Shown here one piece after another: positions 8,601 through 16,937 of a stretch of DNA of 64,000 bases. A program made the position numbers and the translations under genes. A model generated the notes under the pieces. That model searched no databases. It had not been told where the DNA came from and saw only the letters and a program-made list of their open reading frames with translations. Every line of letters begins with the position of its first letter. Position 1 is the first letter of the stretch. This DNA is from Pseudoxanthomonas sp. F37 (GTDB lineage: Bacteria > Pseudomonadota > Gammaproteobacteria > Xanthomonadales > Xanthomonadaceae). Location of the stretch: assembly GCF_022965755.1 (NCBI RefSeq), contig NZ_CP095187.1, positions 744,001 through 808,000 of the forward strand, written 5' to 3'.

Positions 8601-9119
8601 ATGAGCAACGCCGTTTCGATGTACCAGGCCTCGGTCCCCGTTCTTCTGCGCGCGCTCGGGAACCTGCGCCACGTACTGGCAAAAGGCGAGGCGCATGCGC
8701 GGGACAGGGGCTACGAGCCCGCCGTCCTGCTGCAGTCGCGGCTGGCGCCGGACATGTTCCCGCTGGTGCGCCAGGTGCAGTTCGCCACGGATACGGCGAA
8801 GTTCGCCGTCGCCCGCCTGGCGGGCGTGGAGTCGCCGCGCTTCGACGATGTGGAAACCACCTTCGAGGAACTGTACGCACGGCTGGATGCGGTCTGCGCC
8901 TATCTGCGGACCTTCGACGAGGCCGCGCTGGAAGGCAGCCAGGACCGCAGCATCACCCTGACCACGCGCACGCGCGGCGAATTGAAGTTCGACGGACGCG
9001 GCTACCTGCTGGGTTTCGTCCTGCCCAACCTGTTCTTCCACGCCACCACCGCCTACGCGATCCTGCGCCACAACGGCGTACCGCTGGGCAAGCTGGACTA
9101 TCTGGGCCCCGAGGCCTGA
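8601..9119 (+). CDS. DUF1993 family protein
   Basis: A 172-residue soluble protein whose pattern matches the DUF1993 family, a DinB-like four-helix group: MYQASVPVLLRALGNLRHVL at the start, a central RLAPDMFPLVRQVQFATDTAK segment, and a C-terminal VLPNLFFHATTAYAILRHNGVPLGKLDYLG. Family proteins are found in many proteobacteria and fungi but have no established activity. There is no signal peptide. The ATG at 8601 is the first in frame. Confidence 0.8.
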   Translation: MSNAVSMYQASVPVLLRALGNLRHVLAKGEAHARDRGYEPAVLLQSRLAPDMFPLVRQVQFATDTAKFAVARLAGVESPRFDDVETTFEELYARLDAVCAYLRTFDEAALEGSQDRSITLTTRTRGELKFDGRGYLLGFVLPNLFFHATTAYAILRHNGVPLGKLDYLGPEA

Positions 9120-9352
9120 CGACGCCGCGGGCGGCGTGTCCGCTCCGGCCGCCCACCGGCGTTGGACAGGAAAAGCCGCGCGATCCCTGCCGCGCGGCGG
9201 CTTCCCCGGGGAGCCGGTAGCCTGCGGCGACGGAGTGCTGCGCGTGTCACGGCATGCGACGCGGCCCTCCGATACTGTCGCCCGGGCCTCCACGCCCTGC
9301 GACAGCCGTCGCCTGCGCGGATGCCGGGACCACTCCAGCGAGGGAAGCAGCG

Positions 9353-11092
9353 ATGGCGACCGCACTACGGATCCTCTGCGTACACGGCGTGGGCCAGCAC
9401 CCGCCCGGCGGGGCGTGGCAGCAGGCCTGGGAGGCGGCCATCCACGAGGCCTGCCGGCAGGTCGATGCCGAGCGTGCGCTCGATATCGAGTACTGCCATT
9501 ACGACGACATCTTCGCGCAGCACAAGGTCGGATTGGGCGACACGCTGGAAGCCTTGGCGCGCCTGCTGGCCAACGGCATCACCGCCCCGTTCCGGCGTGC
9601 GCGCGGCGACGATTCGCGCCTGCGGCATACCGCCGGCATGGTGGTGAAGTGGGTCGAAAGCCCCACGTTCCGCAAGCAGACGCGTGAGCGCCTGGTCGAG
9701 CGCATCCAGGCGACCAAGCCGCACGTGGTGCTCGGCCACAGCCTGGGCTCGCTGGTCTGCTACGACACCTTCACCCACGAGGACTCCCGCGCCACCGCCA
9801 GCGGGCGCTACTTCGTCTCGCTGGGGTCGCAGATCGGCAACCCGTTCGTGCGCGGCGAGTACCAGGCCGGCCGCCTCAGCGCCATCGAGAAGGCGCGCTT
9901 CTGGTACCACCTGTACAACCGCTTCGACTCGGTGTTCACCGCGCGCGTCTCGATCGCGGCCGACAACTTCCGCCAGGTCGACACGCACTTCGACATCCCC
10001 GGCAATGCGGACCACGCCGCCGAGGAATACCTGCGCCATCCGCAGGCCGTCAGCACCTTCTGGTACGACGTGCTCAACGACGAGACCACCCGCATCACCC
10101 GTGCGCTGCGCGAACAGCGCCCGGTGTCCGCGCGCGTGGCCACGCCGCGCAAGCGCGCGCTGCTGATCGGCATCAACGACTATCCCGACCCCGACCAGCG
10201 CCTGGCCGGCTGCGTCAACGACGTGTTCCTGATGAGCGCCATGCTGCAGGAACAGGGTTTCGACGCCGGCGACATCCGGGTGGTGCTGGACGAGCGGGCC
10301 ACCGCCGACGGCATCCGCGAGCGCGTGGACTGGCTGCTGGACGGGGTGCGTGCCGGGGACCAGCGCATCCTGTACTACAGCGGCCATGGCGCGCAGCTGC
10401 CCACCTACGGGCTGGGCGACCGGGTGGACCGCATGGACGAGACGCTGGTGCCCTACGACTTCGACTGGACCGAGGACACCGCGCTCACCGACGACTGGCT
10501 GTTCGAGCGCTACGTGCAGCTGCCGTACGACGTGGATTTCAGCATCCTGCTGGACTGCTGCCATTCCGGCGGCATGGCCAAGGGCGGCCCCGCGCGCATG
10601 CGCGGCCTCAATCCGCCCGACGACATCCGCCATCGCGCGATGAAGTGGGACGCCGCGCGCGAGATGTGGGTGCCGCGCGAACTGGAGGTCGCCGAGCGCA
10701 AGCAGCTGGCCGTGGACCAGGACACCATGCCGCTGGGCGACATGAGCGGGCGCCTGGGTTACGCGCTGCCGGTACGCACGCTGCCGCTGGGCGAAGCGCG
10801 CCAGCTGCGCAAGGCGCTCGGCCACAAGGGGCCGTACATGCCGCTGCTGGTCTACGCCTGCCAGGAGGGCGAGTTCGCCTACGAGTACGAACACGGCGCC
10901 ATCCAGCATGGCGCCTTCACCTACGCGCTGGTGAAGAACTGGCGACGCATGCTGCGCGGCGGCGCGGGCGACCGGCGCCGCCTGAAGGTCAGCGACCTGG
11001 TGAAGTACACCTCGCAGGAACTGCGCGCGCTGGATTACGACCAGACCGCGGCGCTGGCCGGGCCGGAGATCCGCCTGTCGCGCTGGATGTAG
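9353..11092 (+). CDS. alpha/beta-hydrolase fused to a caspase-like (metacaspase, C14) protease
   Basis: A 579-residue two-domain protein. Residues 1 to about 255 form an alpha/beta-hydrolase of the PGAP1/lipase-like type: LRILCVHGVGQHPPGG gives the oxyanion region and GHSLGS puts the nucleophile at Ser130. After a linker, residues about 265-579 form a caspase/metacaspase domain beginning RKRALLIGINDYPDP, with catalytic His345 (YYSGHGAQ) and Cys403 (LLDCCHSGG). The region AGCVNDVFLMSAMLQEQGF is typical of metacaspases, which cut after Arg or Lys. It is cytoplasmic, with no signal peptide or membrane segment. GAGGGA before the ATG at 9353 sets the start. It stands alone, converging with the sigma factor downstream. 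Roles in stress or cell death are inference. Confidence 0.85.
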   Translation: MATALRILCVHGVGQHPPGGAWQQAWEAAIHEACRQVDAERALDIEYCHYDDIFAQHKVGLGDTLEALARLLANGITAPFRRARGDDSRLRHTAGMVVKWVESPTFRKQTRERLVERIQATKPHVVLGHSLGSLVCYDTFTHEDSRATASGRYFVSLGSQIGNPFVRGEYQAGRLSAIEKARFWYHLYNRFDSVFTARVSIAADNFRQVDTHFDIPGNADHAAEEYLRHPQAVSTFWYDVLNDETTRITRALREQRPVSARVATPRKRALLIGINDYPDPDQRLAGCVNDVFLMSAMLQEQGFDAGDIRVVLDERATADGIRERVDWLLDGVRAGDQRILYYSGHGAQLPTYGLGDRVDRMDETLVPYDFDWTEDTALTDDWLFERYVQLPYDVDFSILLDCCHSGGMAKGGPARMRGLNPPDDIRHRAMKWDAAREMWVPRELEVAERKQLAVDQDTMPLGDMSGRLGYALPVRTLPLGEARQLRKALGHKGPYMPLLVYACQEGEFAYEYEHGAIQHGAFTYALVKNWRRMLRGGAGDRRRLKVSDLVKYTSQELRALDYDQTAALAGPEIRLSRWM

Positions 11093-11098
11093 CGCGCG

Positions 11099-12379
11099 TC
11101 AGCCGGCCGGCGCGCATTCGCGCGCACGCGCCAGCAGCAGCGTCTGTTCGCGTGCGTTGCGGGTCATCGCCGCGGCGCGCTCGAACTCGGCGCGCGCTTC
11201 GTCGTGCCGCCCCAGCCGGAACAGCAGGTCACCGCGCACGCTGGGCAGCAGGTGGTAGTGCTTCATCGCAGGATCGTCCTGCAGCCGGTCCACCAGCGGC
11301 AATGCGCTTTCCGCGCCGCTGGCCATCGACACCGCCACGGCACGGTTCAGTTCCACCACGGGCGAGGGGTTGACCCGCGCCAGCGCCGCGTAGAGCGCGG
11401 CGATCCGCGGCCAGTCGGTCTCGTCGGCCGTGCGCGCGCGGGCGTGGCAGGCCGCAATCGCCGCCTGCAGCGCATACGGACCGAACGCACCCCCCAGCCG
11501 TTCCGCGCGCGCCAGTGCCTCCAGGCCGCGCCGGATCAGCAACGGGTCCCAGCGGCTGCGGTCCTGGTCGAGCAGCAGGATGGCCTCGCCGTCCTTGCCC
11601 ACGCGCGCGTGCAGGCGCGAGGCCTGGATCTCCATCAACGCCACCAGCCCGTGCACCTCGGGTTCGCGCGGCGTCAGCGCGGCCAGCATGCGGCCCAGCC
11701 GCAGCGCTTCCTCGCACAGCGCCGGTCGTACCCAGTCGCCGCCGCTGGTGGCCGCGTAGCCTTCGTTGAACACCAGGTAGACCACGCCCAGCACGCTGGC
11801 CAGCCGCTCCTGCAACGCATCGCCGCGGGGCACTTCAAACGCCACGTCCGCCTCGGCCAGCGTGCGCTTGGCGCGCACGATGCGCTGGGCCACGGTCGGT
11901 TCCGCGGCCAGGAACGCGCGCGCAATCTCGTCCGTGGTCAGCCCGCACAGCAGGCGCAGCGTCAATGCCACGCGCGCCTCCATCGACAGCACCGGATGGC
12001 ACGAGACGAACACCAGCCGCAGCAGGTCATCGTCGATGTCGTGGTCCAGCGCGTCCTCGTCGCGGGCGCGACGCTCGTCCTGGATCTGCTCCAGTTCGTG
12101 CGCCAGCTCCCCGTGCTTGCGATCGAGCAACTGGAGCCGGCGCAGGCGATCGATGGCGCGTCGCTTGGCGGTGGTCATCAGCCACGCCCCCGGATTGTCC
12201 GGCACGCCGTCACGGGGCCAGGTCTCCAGCGCAGCCACCAGCGCGTCCTGCGCCAGTTCCTCGGCCAGGTCCAGATCGCGCAGCATGCGGGCCAAGCCCG
12301 CGATCACGCGCGCGGACTCGATGCGCCAGACGGCATCGATCGCGCGATGGGTGGCAGATGGGGTGGACATGGCGCGCAT
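11099..12379 (-). CDS. ECF sigma factor with TPR-like C-terminal extension (ECF42 type, DUF6596)
   Basis: A 426-residue sigma factor, roughly twice ordinary ECF length. Region 2 (about residues 12-85) includes LARMLRDLDLAEELAQDALVAAL and NPGAWLMTTAKRRAIDRLRR. Region 4 (about 130-185) includes ALTLRLLCGLTTDEIARAFL and TVAQRIVRAKRTL. The remaining 230 residues are alpha-helical repeats (VVYLVFNEGY, LCEEALRLGRML, VNPSPVVELNRAVA) that are diagnostic of this group and likely replace an anti-sigma factor. Known members are encoded near YCII/DGPF proteins; here VOC and MmcQ genes sit directly upstream on the same strand. An ATG at 12370 is an equally good start. Confidence 0.9.
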   Translation of the reverse strand: MRAMSTPSATHRAIDAVWRIESARVIAGLARMLRDLDLAEELAQDALVAALETWPRDGVPDNPGAWLMTTAKRRAIDRLRRLQLLDRKHGELAHELEQIQDERRARDEDALDHDIDDDLLRLVFVSCHPVLSMEARVALTLRLLCGLTTDEIARAFLAAEPTVAQRIVRAKRTLAEADVAFEVPRGDALQERLASVLGVVYLVFNEGYAATSGGDWVRPALCEEALRLGRMLAALTPREPEVHGLVALMEIQASRLHARVGKDGEAILLLDQDRSRWDPLLIRRGLEALARAERLGGAFGPYALQAAIAACHARARTADETDWPRIAALYAALARVNPSPVVELNRAVAVSMASGAESALPLVDRLQDDPAMKHYHLLPSVRGDLLFRLGRHDEARAEFERAAAMTRNAREQTLLLARARECAPAG

Positions 12380-12461
12380 CAGACCACGGCGCCGCGGCCG
12401 GTGAAAGCCGCAGCGCAGCGCAGGCGGGCGTCATGGCGTCCACGCCGCGCCCGCACCCTCA

Positions 12462-12875
12462 TCACGCATCCTTCTCGCAGTTGATCATCCACGGCACGCC
12501 GAACTTGTCGACCAGCATGCCGAAGCGCACCGCCCAGAACGTCTGCGCCAGCGGCATGGTCACCTGGCCGCCGTCGGACAGCGCGCCGAAGATGCGCTCG
12601 GCATCCTTGATGCTGTCCACCGACAGCGACACCGAGCAGCCCTTCACGCCCTCGTAGGGTTGCGCCGGGTGATTGTCCGAACCCATCAGCACCGTCTGCC
12701 CGAACATCACGTGGGTATGCATGATCTTCTGCCGGTAATCGGCCGGGATGTCGCCGCAGCCGTCCATGCCGTCGAACCGCATCATCGGCCCCAGCGTGCC
12801 GCCGGTGGCCTGGGCATAGAAGGTGAAGGCGGCTTCGCAGTCGCCGTTGAGGATCAGGTACGGATTGACGTTCAT
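12462..12875 (-). CDS. PhnB-like VOC (glyoxalase/bleomycin-resistance fold) protein
   Basis: A 137-residue VOC protein of the PhnB/3-demethylubiquinone-methyltransferase-like group: NVNPYLILNGDCEAAFTFYAQ at the start, HTHVMFGQTVLMGSDN in the middle, and FWAVRFGMLVDKFGVPWMINCE at the end. AGGAG six bases ahead of the ATG at 12875 sets the start. Such proteins often neighbour ECF42 sigma factors, and this gene ends 82 bases before the sigma start on the same strand, so the two are probably one unit. No catalytic activity can be assigned; PhnB homologues often lack full metal-ligand sets. Confidence 0.85.
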   Translation of the reverse strand: MNVNPYLILNGDCEAAFTFYAQATGGTLGPMMRFDGMDGCGDIPADYRQKIMHTHVMFGQTVLMGSDNHPAQPYEGVKGCSVSLSVDSIKDAERIFGALSDGGQVTMPLAQTFWAVRFGMLVDKFGVPWMINCEKDA

Positions 12876-12994
12876 GGTGGGCTCCTGGGGTGGTCGGGTG
12901 CAGGGCCGACACGCCCTGCTCGTGTTCTCCGACGAACCGGCAGGGCCGGAATCGACAGCGTCGGAGATGAAGATGCATCCGGTCCGCGCGCCCG

Positions 12995-13375
12995 TCAGCG
13001 GACGGCGTCGCCGGGATCGGCCCCGGCGATGGCCTCGCGCTGGCGCCGGGTCAGCTTGGCCAGGGCGTGGCGGTACGACCACGCCAGCAGGTCTTTCAGG
13101 TAGGCGCCCGGCACGGAGGACACGTCCACCACGGTGACCCAGCGGTGCTTGCCCAGCCAGCGCGCCGGCTTGATGCCGGGCTGGTCGGTCAGCTCCAGGA
13201 AGCGCTCCGGCGCCACCTTGAAGCTGAAGCGCCACTGTTCCGGCTGGCTGGTCTTGAAGTAGGCGAAGCGCTTGCCGCCCACCTCGTACACCAGGATGTT
13301 GGACGGCGCCCCGTACAGCGTTTCCACGCTGCCCGGCAGGGCGCGGCAATGGCGTTTGAGGGCGGCGACATCCAT
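12995..13375 (-). CDS. MmcQ/YjbR family protein
   Basis: A 126-residue protein of the MmcQ/YjbR family (cyaY-like or double-wing fold): LKRHCRALPGSVETLYGAPSN near the start, VYEVGGKRFAYF, then KPARWLGKHRWVTV, and a C-terminal DLLAWSYRHALAKLTRRQR helix. The family is sometimes labelled DNA-binding on structural grounds, but function is unproven. It precedes the VOC and sigma genes on the same strand by 119 bases and may be co-regulated with them. Confidence 0.8.
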   Translation of the reverse strand: MDVAALKRHCRALPGSVETLYGAPSNILVYEVGGKRFAYFKTSQPEQWRFSFKVAPERFLELTDQPGIKPARWLGKHRWVTVVDVSSVPGAYLKDLLAWSYRHALAKLTRRQREAIAGADPGDAVR

Positions 13376-13531
13376 GCCGCGATGCTAACGCCGTACTCGC
13401 CGGGATGACGTACGGACCGCGCGGGTCGAGGGCGGTGGCTGTCCTCGAGGCGGCACGGTGCCGGCCGCACGGCGTTCCCGGCTCCGGCTACAGTGGCGCC
13501 AGGTCGTTCACCCCTGATCCAGGAGCCGCAG

Positions 13532-13927
13532 ATGAGCCGCCCGTCCGCCTTCACCCGCCTGGCCAAGAAGGCCTCCACCTTCACCGGCCGTCCCGCCTGC
13601 TTCGCGCTGGCGCTGGGCATCATCGTGGCCTGGGCCGTCACCGGGCCGCTGTTCGGCTTCAGCGATACCTGGCAGCTGGTGATCAACACCGGGACCACGG
13701 TCATCACCTTCCTGATGGTGTTCCTGATCCAGAGCACCCAGAACCGCGACACCGAGGCCATGCAGATCAAGCTGGACGAACTGATCCGCGTCTCGCGCAG
13801 CGCCAACAACGCCCTGCTGGACCTGGAGGAGCTGGAGGAGAAGGAGCTCGACGACCTGCGCGCGCACTACGAAGACATGGCGCGCCAGGCCCGGGAGATG
13901 CAGCAGGCGAAGAGCAGGCGCGGATAG
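13532..13927 (+). CDS. low-affinity iron permease family membrane protein
   Basis: A 131-residue protein. AGGAG seven bases before the ATG at 13532 sets the start. Two membrane helices (CFALALGIIVAWAVTGPLFG and VINTGTTVITFLMVFLIQ, about residues 23-64) are followed by QNRDTEAMQIKLDELI and an acidic, probably coiled helix to the C-terminus. This is the short bacterial version of the low-affinity Fe/Cu permease family (PF04120, Fet4-like); the bacterial proteins have two to four helices and no demonstrated transport. Iron transport is therefore a family label only. Confidence 0.8.
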   Translation: MSRPSAFTRLAKKASTFTGRPACFALALGIIVAWAVTGPLFGFSDTWQLVINTGTTVITFLMVFLIQSTQNRDTEAMQIKLDELIRVSRSANNALLDLEELEEKELDDLRAHYEDMARQAREMQQAKSRRG

Positions 13928-13949
13928 GGCGGGCCTCGTAGCCCCGTAG

Positions 13950-13978
13950 GCTGGGATGGAGCAGTGCGCAATCCCAGC
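13950..13978. repeat. REP-like inverted repeat
   Basis: GCTGGGAT and ATCCCAGC flank a 13-base centre (13950-13957, 13971-13978), preceded by CCCGTAG. This resembles the short 'GTAGGxTGGG...CCCA' palindromes scattered between genes in many proteobacteria. It marks the left flank of the AT-rich island. Confidence 0.45.
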
Positions 13979-14107
13979 GCTGCGGTATGTGAGGGTCCAC
14001 GGTCCGTTAGTGCCGGACTGAGGTTGCGCACAATCCCTCGCTGCTCGCTTCGGTGATCGAGGTTGCCATCGGAGAACCAGCATACCCTGAATGAAATTGC
14101 ACAATGA

Positions 14108-14138
14108 GCAAAGGGCCGCAAGTGCGACCCTTTGCTTT
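14108..14138 (+). terminator. hairpin at the island edge
   Basis: GCAAAGGG and CCCTTTGC (14108-14115, 14128-14135) form an 8-bp stem, followed by TTT on the plus strand. It lies 38 bases beyond the stop of the minus-strand gene at 14176, so it may end that transcript or read-through from the left; the loop can pair further (GC-aagt-GC). Confidence 0.45.
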
Positions 14139-14175
14139 ACCCAGCGATGCTTGGTGATTAGGTGGGCCTACACGG

Positions 14176-14640
14176 CTAGGCCTCCTCAACCTCTCCTACT
14201 TTAACCGTGCCGGTGCAACCGTAAAGGCATGTGCCGGAAGAGCCATAAACGCTACCACCATACCAATAGTAGGATCCGCCGCCACTGGATCCCGAGGAGT
14301 TGCTTCCGGATCGTGGGGTTGTTTCCTTCATCAGCTTGTCGCACGGCTTGTCTTCAGTAACGATAGTTGCACCATTCCCAACTTTGTAGGATACCGCACC
14401 AACATAATTATTAGCCTTCCACTCTGCCGCACCCAGTACGCTGATTGCCTTTTCGTCCAGATTCTTTAGTGCTGCTGCCCGGGCCGGATTTTCATAGCCT
14501 TGAGCACCAGCTACTGCGATATCCCACGCGGACACTTCGATTATTCCAAGATAAGGCATCGCTTTCATCGCGCAGGCGATAACGATCCCGCTTGCCACCA
14601 AAGATCCGCCAGCGAGCAAGATTCTGGTAATCTTAATCAT
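14176..14640 (-). CDS. unrecognised exported or membrane-anchored protein in AT-richer island
   Basis: A 154-residue protein with AGGAG 9 bases before its ATG. Residues 6-30 (ITRILLAGGSLVASGIVIACAM) form a signal anchor or signal peptide. A middle helical part (AAALKNLDEKAISVLGAAEWKANNYVG) is followed by a low-complexity Ser/Gly/Tyr tail (SGSSGGGSYYWYGGSVYGSSG) with two cysteines (TCLYGC). The tail suggests a surface or periplasmic location. It lies 33 bases after the 328-aa gene on the same strand and is probably co-transcribed. Codon third positions are far less G/C-rich than around, which points to horizontal transfer. I do not recognise a family. Confidence 0.6.
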   Translation of the reverse strand: MIKITRILLAGGSLVASGIVIACAMKAMPYLGIIEVSAWDIAVAGAQGYENPARAAALKNLDEKAISVLGAAEWKANNYVGAVSYKVGNGATIVTEDKPCDKLMKETTPRSGSNSSGSSGGGSYYWYGGSVYGSSGTCLYGCTGTVKVGEVEEA

Positions 14641-14673
14641 AACTACTCCTTGTTTGATGCGCCCGCCATTTTT

Positions 14674-15660
14674 TTACCCGCCGATTGGGCGTGGATCAAC
14701 GGGTGAAGAACCTGGTCCACGGATCTTTCGCTGGAGTTCGAGCAGGCTGTTGTAGATCTCCATCGCTTCCTGATCTCCTTGCATACGTTCGGTGTTCGTG
14801 AGGGGGGTGTCGAACATCAGGTCGCGAGCAGCTGCGACCCTGAAGTTTCCACGCATCTCCGAAACTCGACTGATAGCGTAAGCTGTTTGACGATTGCCTC
14901 CTCTTACGCTGGCGAGATAGGAGGCCAGCATGTCAAGCGCGAAGCCGGACCCTTTTGCGCCTTCCGTAAGAAGATCAACTACTGCGGTGTCGTCTCCGGC
15001 CATCAAGCGTCGATGACCGAGCAAGGCGGTCGCGCCTTTGTCGCCCTGTTTGGCAGCGTCCCGTAACTGTACGTCAGACGCTCGTGTGTAGGCAGCCCAT
15101 TGCTGCGCGTTTGGATACCCGTTTCTATCGAGCCACGCCTGCTCAGCTTTGCTTGTGGCGATAAAGGGGTCGTCATTCAGAGGTAGACCGTCACGGCTCT
15201 GTGGCAAATCTGGAAACGGATGGTGACCACGTGGCTGCTGAGGTTCCAGTTCGGCCCCCGCTTTAGCGTGATCTATTTGTCTTGCGAGATCTTCTATCCG
15301 CCGAGCCTCGTGGTTGGCGTTCGGTTTGGCGAGCGCATAGTCAGAGGGCCGAAACCATAGCCACATCGAGTAGGCCGTAACCAGCAACAAGATAAAGAAC
15401 GAGATCGGCGCCAACCTGCCTGCCAGTGGTCGCCGTCGTGCAAACCACAGTACTGATGCGAGGGCAGCGATCGCCGAGAACGAAATGCAGATCCAAACCC
15501 ATGGAACGAACTCTCCGCAGATATCGAGATTCTGGGTGGCGCATTGAAGTGATACCTGCTGAATCAGTCTCTTGGTCTGAAGAAGCGTTGCAATCGCCAG
15601 TGCAATTGCTGAGCCGGCAATGCATGCCAGCCAGGTGCCCGTTTTCTTTGCATTTTCCAT
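14674..15660 (-). CDS. unrecognised inner-membrane protein with periplasmic/cytoplasmic C-terminal domain, AT-richer island
   Basis: A 328-residue protein with GGGAG before the ATG at 15660. Three hydrophobic helices are visible: about 8-28 (TWLACIAGSAIALAIATLL), 50-71 (FVPWVWICISFSAIAALASVL) and 81-103 (LAPISFFILLLVTAYSMWLWF). The remaining 220 residues are soluble; AWLDRNGYPNAQQWAAY and QGDKGATALLGHRRLMAGDDTAV read like degenerate Sel1/TPR-type helical repeats. I do not recognise the family. It is the first gene of the two-gene AT-rich unit and has a palindrome 34 bases upstream of the start. Confidence 0.6.
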   Translation of the reverse strand: MENAKKTGTWLACIAGSAIALAIATLLQTKRLIQQVSLQCATQNLDICGEFVPWVWICISFSAIAALASVLWFARRRPLAGRLAPISFFILLLVTAYSMWLWFRPSDYALAKPNANHEARRIEDLARQIDHAKAGAELEPQQPRGHHPFPDLPQSRDGLPLNDDPFIATSKAEQAWLDRNGYPNAQQWAAYTRASDVQLRDAAKQGDKGATALLGHRRLMAGDDTAVVDLLTEGAKGSGFALDMLASYLASVRGGNRQTAYAISRVSEMRGNFRVAAARDLMFDTPLTNTERMQGDQEAMEIYNSLLELQRKIRGPGSSPVDPRPIGG

Positions 15661-15693
15661 AGTCGTTCACTCCCTGTGGCTGGCTCAAGCAAT

Positions 15694-15708
15694 TCACCCT
15701 GAGGGTGA
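15694..15708 (-). promoter_or_regulatory. palindrome upstream of the island operon
   Basis: TCACCCT-G-AGGGTGA is a perfect 7-bp dyad 34 bases before the ATG at 15660, overlapping the likely promoter or 5' leader of the two-gene unit. It could be an operator; no regulator gene is adjacent. Confidence 0.3.
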
Positions 15709-15930
15709 TTGAGTCCATTTGGCGTACATTACGCGCGCTCTGCAAGCCGTGAAAGAAGTCAGTTCGGTAAACTTATTTACTTGTCTGATATCCCGTCACC
15801 TAGCTTCGCTGCCGAATGTTGACGCGCCGTCCAGTTTGGGGCTTCAACTGCGGCCCTTTGATTCTGTTGGGACTTGTCACACTTGCAGATCGCCTGACGC
15901 GCCAGACGAGGAGGCTCTCGCGCCATGCGC

Positions 15931-16829
15931 TCAAGTAGCCGTGGCGCGCAGCAGGTCATCCAGCGCGGTCTCCAGCGTAGGGAAGCGGAAGGTGAACCCC
16001 TCCGCCAGCGCGTGCGCGGGCAGCACCCGTTGGCCGGTCAACAACAGTTCGGCCATTTCCCCGAAGCCCATGCGCAGGGCGAAGGCGGGGGTTGGGAGGA
16101 TCGCCGGCCGGTTCAACGCCTTGCCCAGCACGCGGGCGAAATCGCGGTTGGTCACCGGCGTGGGCGCGGTGCCGTTGTAGGCGCCGCCGGCCTGATCGCG
16201 TTCCAGCAGCCACTGGATCATCCCCGCCAGGTCGTCGCGGTGGATCCAGCTCATCCATTGCCGGCCATCGCCCATCGGGCCGCCCGCGCCCAGTCGGAAT
16301 GGCGGCAGCATCTTCGCCAGTGCGCCGCCGCCGGTGCCCAGCACGATGCCCGTGCGCACCCGGCAGGTGCGCACGTCCAGGCCCTCGGCCTGCATCGCTT
16401 CGGTTTCCCAGTCGCGGCAGAGATGGGCGGCGAAGTCGTCGCCGGGGGCGGCGGATTCGTCCAGTGCCTCGTCGCCGCGCGGGCCGTAATAGCCGATGGC
16501 CGAACCGGAGACCAGGACGCGCGGGCGGACCGATTGCCGCGCCATCCAGCCGATCAGCGCGCGCGTGGTGCCCAGCCGCGAGTCCCGGAAGGCCGCCTTG
16601 CGCGTGGCGTTCCAGCGTCCGGCCATCAGCGGTTCGCCGGCCAGGTTGACCACGGCTTCCACATCGCGCGCTTCGTCCAGCGTCGCCAGCAGCCGCGCGG
16701 CGGGCGGCACCTGGGCCCGTGCGCGGGGGGATCGCGCGTCAGCACGCTGAGGGTGTGTCCGGCCTGCAGCAGCGCGGCGCAGAGCGCCTGGCCGATGAAG
16801 CCGGTACCGCCGGTGATCAGGACATGCAT
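15931..16829 (-). pseudogene. TIGR01777 family SDR epimerase, split by a one-base frameshift
   Basis: An NAD(P)-binding epimerase of the YfcH/SulA-like type (TIGR01777). The N-terminal frame starts at 16829 with HVLITGGTGFIGQALCAALLQAGHTLSVLTRDPP (Rossmann loop GGTGFIG), then loses sense; the rest resumes in another frame with NLAGEPLMAGRW, SGSAIGYYG, GIVLG, WIHRDDLAGMI and YNGTAPTPVTNRDFA through 15931. The frames meet at a run of six G at 16725-16730; seven G would give one continuous protein of 299 residues reading DPPRARAQVPPAARLL across the join. Either the gene is broken or the assembly lost a base in the homopolymer. Everything else is intact and well conserved, which favours an error or a recent mutation. 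Confidence 0.8.
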
Positions 16830-16937
16830 GGGAAGGCTTCCATAAACCCGGACAGCTTACGCAGCGGCGTGTGTTGCGGATGTGGAACGGACCGTCGGCG
16901 GTGGCCGTCGGTCGGCCGACAGGTGCGCGCCTACACT

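Noticed and set aside
9173-9210. Possible terminator after the DUF1993 gene
   Set aside because: Arms of GCCGCGCG can pair, but the loop and arms are ambiguous and no T-run follows.
13928-15930. Prophage or integrative element ends around the AT-rich island
   Set aside because: No integrase, tRNA gene or flanking direct repeat could be found; only composition marks the island.
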